Positions 59,554-64,000 of a stretch of DNA of 64,000 nt are shown one piece after another. Under the pieces are notes generated by a model, which was not told where the DNA came from, did not search any database, and saw nothing but the letters and a program-made list of their open reading frames with translations. The DNA comes from Cupriavidus sp. P-10 (GTDB lineage Bacteria; Pseudomonadota; Gammaproteobacteria; Burkholderiales; Burkholderiaceae): assembly GCF_003402535.2 (NCBI RefSeq), contig NZ_AP025171.1:868001-932000 (forward strand). Reading direction: 5' to 3'. Numbering within the stretch: the first letter of the stretch is position 1; every line of letters begins with the position of its first letter. The position numbers and the translations under genes are program-made.

Positions 59554-61107
59554 TTAGTTGACGCGGCGCGCCACGCCTTGCCAGTAGCGTTCGCGCACGA
59601 TCTTGCGGGCCAGCTTGCCGCTGGCGTTCTTGGGCAGTTCGGCGACAAAGTCGACCGAACGCGGCGATTTGTAGTCGGCGATGCGCTCGCGGCAGTGCGC
59701 GATCAGCTGCTGCGCGCTGGCTTCTCGGCCCGGGCGCAGCGTGACCACGGCCTTGACGCTCTCGCCCCAGGTATCGTCGGGCACGCTGATGACGCAGGCT
59801 TCGAGCACGTCGGGGTGCTGGTACAGCGTCGCTTCGACCTCGGTCGGGTACACATTGAAGCCGCCGGAAATGATCATGTCCTTCTTGCGGTCGACCAGGT
59901 ACAGGTAGCCGGCGTCGTCCACGCGCGCCAAGTCGCCGGTGTGCAGCCAGCCGTCGACGATGGTCTCGGCGGTCAGCGCGGGCTCGCCCCAGTAGCCCCG
60001 GAACACGTCTTCGCCGCGGATCACCAGTTCGCCGGTTTCGCCGACCGCGACCTCGCGGCCTTGCTCGTCGACCACGCGCACCTCTGTCTCGCCCAGCGCG
60101 CGGCCACACGACGCCAGGCGCTCGGGGTGGTTCGCGATCGCGTCGGCATGATCGGCGGTCGACAGGCGCGTGACGCCAGAGGTAGATTCGCTGGCGCCAT
60201 AGCCTTGCGACAGGATCGGGCCGATGCGCTCCCACGCCTCGCGGATACGCGCCGGTGCCATCGGCGCGGCGCCATAGGCCAGCGTCTTCAGGCTGGACAG
60301 GTCGGCCTGCGCCAGCGTGGGCTCGGCCATCAGCATGTTGATCATTGCCGGCACCATGAACACGTGCGTGATGCGCAGCCGCGCCACCTCGGCCAGGAAG
60401 TGTGCGGGCTCGAATTTTTCGAAAAGCACCAGCGTCGCGCCCAGGTACAGGTAAGGCTGCATCAGCATGCCGGACGCGTGCGTGACCGGGCCGATCAGCG
60501 CCAGCCGGTCTCCGGGTCGAGCGGGGCGGTCCATGCCGGCCACCATCTTGCGCAGCGCCGCCATGCGGTTGCCGTAGGTCTGCATCGCCGCCTTGATCTT
60601 GCCGGTGGAGCCGGACGAGAAGTGCAGCACGGCGAGATCGCTGGCAGCGGGTGCGATGTCGGGCGGCGTGGTGCCGGCGTTGGCCAGCAGCGATTCGTAG
60701 CCGACATAGCCTGCGGGCGCGTCGCCGATGGCGATAAACGTCTCCACGCTGCCGAAGCCCGGCGTGGCGCGCGAGTAGCCGGTGTAGCCGGGGCCGGCGA
60801 TCAGCACGCGCGGCGTGCAGTTCTCGACCACATCAGTGGCTTCCGCGGCGGTAAAGCGCGGATTCAGCGCGGCCTTGACCAGGCCGGCCTTGTACAGCGC
60901 GCACTCCAGCTCGACCAGCTCGGGCCGGTTGCGCGCCTGCACCGCCACGCGGTCGCCGTGCTGCAGCCCGAGCGCCAGCAGCGCGTTGGCCAGCCGGGTG
61001 GAGCGCTCTTCCAGCTGGCGGTAGGTCACCACCTGGTCCTGGTAGAGGATGGCGGGCTGGTCGCCCCAATAGCGCGCGGCGCGGCGCAGGAAGTACGCGA
61101 AACTCAT
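59554..61107 (-). CDS. Acyl-CoA synthetase (AMP-forming)
   Basis: The 517-residue ANL enzyme has the P-loop FSSGSTGKIKAAMQTYG (near 168), the A5 motif SQGYGASESTSG, A7 GWLHTGDLARVDDAGYLYLVDRKKDMIISGGFNVYPTEVE and the catalytic Lys in PKNASGKLARKIV. It activates a carboxylic acid to its CoA thioester for the ACAD that follows. GGAGA precedes the ATG at 61107. First gene of the cluster, divergent from a LysR gene. Confidence 0.93.
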   Translation of the reverse strand: MSFAYFLRRAARYWGDQPAILYQDQVVTYRQLEERSTRLANALLALGLQHGDRVAVQARNRPELVELECALYKAGLVKAALNPRFTAAEATDVVENCTPRVLIAGPGYTGYSRATPGFGSVETFIAIGDAPAGYVGYESLLANAGTTPPDIAPAASDLAVLHFSSGSTGKIKAAMQTYGNRMAALRKMVAGMDRPARPGDRLALIGPVTHASGMLMQPYLYLGATLVLFEKFEPAHFLAEVARLRITHVFMVPAMINMLMAEPTLAQADLSSLKTLAYGAAPMAPARIREAWERIGPILSQGYGASESTSGVTRLSTADHADAIANHPERLASCGRALGETEVRVVDEQGREVAVGETGELVIRGEDVFRGYWGEPALTAETIVDGWLHTGDLARVDDAGYLYLVDRKKDMIISGGFNVYPTEVEATLYQHPDVLEACVISVPDDTWGESVKAVVTLRPGREASAQQLIAHCRERIADYKSPRSVDFVAELPKNASGKLARKIVRERYWQGVARRVN

Positions 61108-61191
61108 GCTGTCTCCGTGATGCGAATGATGTTGTGCTACGGCTCTGCGCCTAAGTCTGTAAGATGGCGCCCATCACCACAATGCGGCGCT

Positions 61192-61209
61192 GGATATAAA
61201 GCCATAACC
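61192..61209. promoter_or_regulatory. Candidate LysR box between the CoA cluster and its regulator
   Basis: GGATAT-N6-ATAACC is an inverted repeat with one mismatch in the 119-bp divergent gap, 17 bp before the lysR start codon. The position fits an autoregulatory LysR site. Confidence 0.35.
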
Positions 61210-61226
61210 ATCAGGAATGTGAGGCA

Positions 61227-62111
61227 ATGGAGACGCGGGATCTGGACTACATCCTCGCCGTGGCAACGCACGGCGGCATCGGCAGGGCGGCGGAGGCCCT
61301 CGGGATCAGCCAGCCGGCCCTGACCAAGGCGGTGCAGCGGGTGGAGGCGCAGGCCGGGCTGCCGCTGTTCGAGCGTACCGCCAACGGCATGACCGCCACT
61401 TACGCCGGCGCGCGCTTCCTGGAGCGGGCGCGGCGCATCCGGCTGGAGTATGAGGACGGCATCAAGGAAATGCTCGGTATCCGCACCGGCGAGCAGGGCG
61501 TGCTGCGGGTCGGCTATTCGCCGTCGATTCCGGGTGGCGTGATCCTGGGCGCGTGCCAGCAGCTGATGCGTGAGCGCCCGGTCGCGCGGCTGCGCTTGCG
61601 GCGCCGGCTGGCGCGGGACGTGCTGGACCTGCTGGCCGCCGGCGAACTCGATCTCGCGGTGGCGCCGGTGCAGGCTTCAACGGACTTTGCGGTGGAGCCG
61701 CTGTTCGACGACCGGCTGGTGGTGGTGGCCGATCAGGGCCACGCGCTATTGCGCCGGCGCAAGCTGCGGCTGGTGGACCTGGCCGACCAGGAATGGCTGC
61801 TGCCGGAGGCGCATATCACGCTGCGGCAGCAGGTCGATGCCGCCTTCCGCCAGCGCGGCCTGCCGGCGCCGCAGCCGCGCGTCGAGATCGATTTCGGCAG
61901 CCCCTCGCTGTTCGCGCTGATTCAGGGTACGCAGATGCTGAGCATCGCCAACGAGGGCGGCGACGCCATGCAGCACGGCCTGCGCGCGCTGCCGCTGGAA
62001 GTGGAAGAGCTGGACCTGCGCCGGCGGATCGGCGTGCTGACCCGCGCCGGCGCGTACCTGTCGCCGCTGGCGCAGCGCCTGACGACGCTGCTGCGCGAGC
62101 ACAGCCGCTGA
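61227..62111 (+). CDS. LysR-family regulator
   Basis: The 294-residue protein has its HTH at about residues 3-60 (DLDYILAVATHGGIGRAAEALGISQPALTKAVQRVE) and a substrate domain with GVLRVGYSPSIPGGVILGACQQLM. It is divergent from the acyl-CoA synthetase cluster and convergent with a second Bug gene, so it likely controls the acid-degradation genes. GAGG precedes the ATG at 61227. Confidence 0.92.
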   Translation: METRDLDYILAVATHGGIGRAAEALGISQPALTKAVQRVEAQAGLPLFERTANGMTATYAGARFLERARRIRLEYEDGIKEMLGIRTGEQGVLRVGYSPSIPGGVILGACQQLMRERPVARLRLRRRLARDVLDLLAAGELDLAVAPVQASTDFAVEPLFDDRLVVVADQGHALLRRRKLRLVDLADQEWLLPEAHITLRQQVDAAFRQRGLPAPQPRVEIDFGSPSLFALIQGTQMLSIANEGGDAMQHGLRALPLEVEELDLRRRIGVLTRAGAYLSPLAQRLTTLLREHSR

Positions 62112-62123
62112 GCGCGCTGAAGG

Positions 62124-63113
62124 TTATTGCAGCGGGATCCTGGCGACCGCCGCCAGCCGCTTCCAGCGCACGATCTCGTCCTTCTGGTATTGCAGCATTT
62201 CCGCCGGCGACGACAGGATCAGCTTGGTCGACTGGCGTGTGTAGTACTCGCGCACGTCGGGCGCGTTGCCAGCCTGCGTGAACAGGTCCTGCAGCCGCTT
62301 CACCACCGCCGGCGGGGTCTTGGCGGATATCGCCGCGGCCACCCAGTTGTACGCCAGGAAATCCGGCAGGCCGGCCTCGACGATCGACGGCACGTCCGGC
62401 AACAGCGGCGAGCGCTGCGGCGCGGTATAGGCCAGCGCCCGGACCTTGCCGCCGCGCACCAGTTCGATTGCGCCGGTGGCATCGACCACGGCAAAGTCCA
62501 CGTTGGCCGCCATCACGCCGTTGATCGCATCGCCCGCGCCCTTGTAAGGCACCGCGGTGGTCTTGATCTTCGCCAGCTCGTTGAACCATTCGCTGTACAG
62601 CGTGTACGAGATCGAGCCCGTGCCGTAATTGAGCGCGCCGGGCCGCTTGCGCGCGTCCTCCAGCAGTTCCGCCAGTGTGCGGTAGGGCGAGCCGGCCGGC
62701 ACGATGACCACGCACGGCCCGCGCGACAGCAGCGTGATCGGCGCGAAATCCGTCAGCGGGTCATACGGCAGCTTGCGGAAGGTGGCGGCGTTGGTCGACA
62801 GCGTGGAATTGCTGCCGATAAACACCGTGTAGCCGTCGGCCGGCGCGTTCAGCGCGGTCTGCACGCCGATAAAGCCGTTGCCGCCTGGCTTGTTCTCGAC
62901 CACTACGCCCTGGCCGGTCAGCTCGCCGATCTTCTTGGCGAACATGCGCGCGGTGGTGTCGGTGCCGCTGCCTGCCGGGAACGGCACGATAAAGCGCATC
63001 GGGCGCGTGGGGAAGGCGTCTTCGGCAGCAAACGCCGGCAGCGTTGCGATGCCGGCCAGTGCCGCGGCGGCGAGGCCGAGGAAGCGGCGTCGCGAACGGT
63101 AAGGCTGTTGCAT
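62124..63113 (-). CDS. Second Bug/TctC-family periplasmic solute receptor
   Basis: The 329-residue receptor has a twin-arginine-like leader (RRRFLGLAAAALAGIATLPAFAAE) and the Bug motifs FPTRPMRFIVPFPAGSGTDTTAR, GNGFIGVQTALNAPADGYTVFIG and GALNYGTGSISYTLYSEW. It has diverged well away from the other Bug protein in the window, so it probably binds a different acid. AAGGAG precedes the ATG at 63113. It follows the partial ACAD gene by 60 bp. Confidence 0.93.
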   Translation of the reverse strand: MQQPYRSRRRFLGLAAAALAGIATLPAFAAEDAFPTRPMRFIVPFPAGSGTDTTARMFAKKIGELTGQGVVVENKPGGNGFIGVQTALNAPADGYTVFIGSNSTLSTNAATFRKLPYDPLTDFAPITLLSRGPCVVIVPAGSPYRTLAELLEDARKRPGALNYGTGSISYTLYSEWFNELAKIKTTAVPYKGAGDAINGVMAANVDFAVVDATGAIELVRGGKVRALAYTAPQRSPLLPDVPSIVEAGLPDFLAYNWVAAAISAKTPPAVVKRLQDLFTQAGNAPDVREYYTRQSTKLILSSPAEMLQYQKDEIVRWKRLAAVARIPLQ

Positions 63114-63173
63114 GGTGTCTCCTTTCGGTCGGAAAAACCCGGCGTGTTCCCGCCGGTGCGAGAAGTCGGTCAC

Positions 63174-64000
63174 TCAGCGGCGCAGGCCGAGCAGGTCGCG
63201 CGCGATCACCCAGCGATGGACTTCGCTGGGCCCTTCGTAGATGCGCATCAGCCGGGTCTCGTTGGCCATCTGCTGCAGCGGCAGTTCCTTGGTCATGCCC
63301 ATCGCGCCGAAGGTCTGCATCGCCTGGTCGATCACTTCCCACGCCATTTCGGTGGCGAAGACCTTGATCATCGAGACCTGCGTGCGCGCCTCTTCGCCGG
63401 CATCGATGCGGCTGGCGGCTTCATAGGTCATCAGGCGGCAGGCATGGATGCGCGTGGCGGCGTCCGCCACCCACCACTGGACCGCCTGGCGCTGTGCCAG
63501 CGGCGCGCCGAAGGTCTGCCGCTGCGGCGCGTATTCGCAGATCATGTCGAGCGCGCGCTGCGCCCGGCCGATGCACCACGCGGCCATCTGCACCCGGCGC
63601 GTGGACAGGCGCGCCTGCATCGGCGCAAAGCCCTGGCCTTCGGTGCCAAGCAACTGCGTGGCGGGGACGCGGCAGTCTTCCAGCACGACTTCATAGGTGG
63701 AATGGCCGCCGATCATCGGGATGCGGCGCTCCACGCGCAGGCCGGGCGTGCCGCGCTCGACGATAAAGGCCGAGATGCCGCCGCGCGCGCCCTTCGCCTT
63801 GTCGGTCACGGCCATCACGATGGTCCAGTCGGCGCGCGCCGCGCGGCTGATCCAGATCTTGCGGCCGTTCAGCACCCAGTGGTCGCCGTCGCGTTCGGCG
63901 CGCGTGGTCATCATGGCGGGGTCGCCCCCGGCGCCGGGCTCGGAAATGGCGATGGCCGATACCGTTTCGCCGCGCGCATACGGGTCCAGGTAGCGCTCGC
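63174..64000 (-). CDS. Acyl-CoA dehydrogenase, N-terminal part outside the window
   Basis: The frame stays open to the window edge, so the gene start lies further right. The visible part begins with ERYLDPYARGETVSAIAISEPGAGGDPAMM, the FAD-binding segment, and contains WVLNGRKIWISRAARADWTIVM, RQTFGAPLAQRQAVQWWVADAA and MQTFGAMGMTKELPLQQMANETRLMRIYEGPSEVHRW. Unlike the ACAD at 58334-59539, the usual YEG motif is intact here, so the catalytic Glu is present. Confidence 0.9.
   Translation of the reverse strand, partial: ERYLDPYARGETVSAIAISEPGAGGDPAMMTTRAERDGDHWVLNGRKIWISRAARADWTIVMAVTDKAKGARGGISAFIVERGTPGLRVERRIPMIGGHSTYEVVLEDCRVPATQLLGTEGQGFAPMQARLSTRRVQMAAWCIGRAQRALDMICEYAPQRQTFGAPLAQRQAVQWWVADAATRIHACRLMTYEAASRIDAGEEARTQVSMIKVFATEMAWEVIDQAMQTFGAMGMTKELPLQQMANETRLMRIYEGPSEVHRWVIARDLLGLRR

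Noticed and set aside
1..64000. tRNA, rRNA, CRISPR arrays, insertion sequences or phage integration sites
   Set aside because: I looked for cloverleaf-like stretches, regular spaced repeats, transposase motifs and flanking direct repeats and found none I could support.

Overview
The window is about 64 kb of high-GC DNA with dense coding and many 1-4 bp gene overlaps. LysR, LacI, MocR and ArsR regulators, Bug/TctC solute receptors, an AAHS-type aromatic-acid transporter and a gentisate pathway are all present. Together these point to a Burkholderiaceae betaproteobacterium, most likely Cupriavidus or a close relative. That placement is inferred from gene content and style; no database search was run. 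I saw no rRNA, tRNA, CRISPR array or insertion sequence.

Regions 1-12.6 kb: a truncated LysR gene, a small PXPV-repeat exported protein and a tandem UspA protein with an FNR-like box upstream. Next come an ArsR/AHSA1 pair and a sulfite dehydrogenase pair (sorA plus a diheme sorB). A purine-type operon follows (NCS2 permease, amidohydrolase, TSUP exporter); its promoter carries a 16-bp LacI-type operator, and a LacI-family gene lies convergently at its end. YihY and a small YjfB-like protein close this part.

Region 11.7-18 kb: a LysR gene is divergent from a complete 3-hydroxybenzoate/gentisate operon: gentisate dioxygenase, fumarylpyruvate hydrolase, maleylpyruvate isomerase, 3-hydroxybenzoate 6-hydroxylase and an AAHS transporter. 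The hydroxylase has an in-frame 9-bp duplication inside its FAD-binding glycine motif.

Region 17.8-32.5 kb (minus strand): a bacterial cellulose synthesis operon in the order bcsD-bcsP-bcsQ-bcsA-bcsB-bcsZ-bcsC, followed by an MHYT-GGDEF-EAL protein that could set c-di-GMP for BcsA. The 5' region is relatively AT-rich and carries three 10-bp direct repeats.

Region 32.5-52.2 kb: a D-2-hydroxyacid-type FAD dehydrogenase, then a MocR (GabR-like) regulator divergent from a long co-directional cluster. That cluster holds an M20 deacylase, a peptide-type ABC transporter with a fused double ATPase, GABA transaminase, succinic semialdehyde dehydrogenase, a cupin, a ThDP enzyme, an acetylpolyamine deacetylase-like protein, a carbamoylase-like M20 hydrolase, an EamA transporter and a PuuC-like aldehyde dehydrogenase. 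I read it as a catabolic system for acylated polyamines or GABA-type compounds. The full gene combination is the strongest candidate here for an undescribed pathway.

Region 52.2-56.1 kb: a small accessory block with lower GC in its intergenic parts: a YhcG/DUF1016 PDDEXK nuclease, a 61-residue unknown protein, a 12-bp-stem hairpin, an Asp/Glu racemase, and a stand-alone AAA ATPase whose promoter sits inside a 21-bp palindrome.

Region 56.1-64 kb: a CoA-thioester catabolic cluster (acyl-CoA ligase, acyl-CoA dehydrogenase, Bug receptor, CaiB-type CoA-transferase) divergent from a LysR gene, then a second Bug receptor and a second acyl-CoA dehydrogenase cut by the window end.
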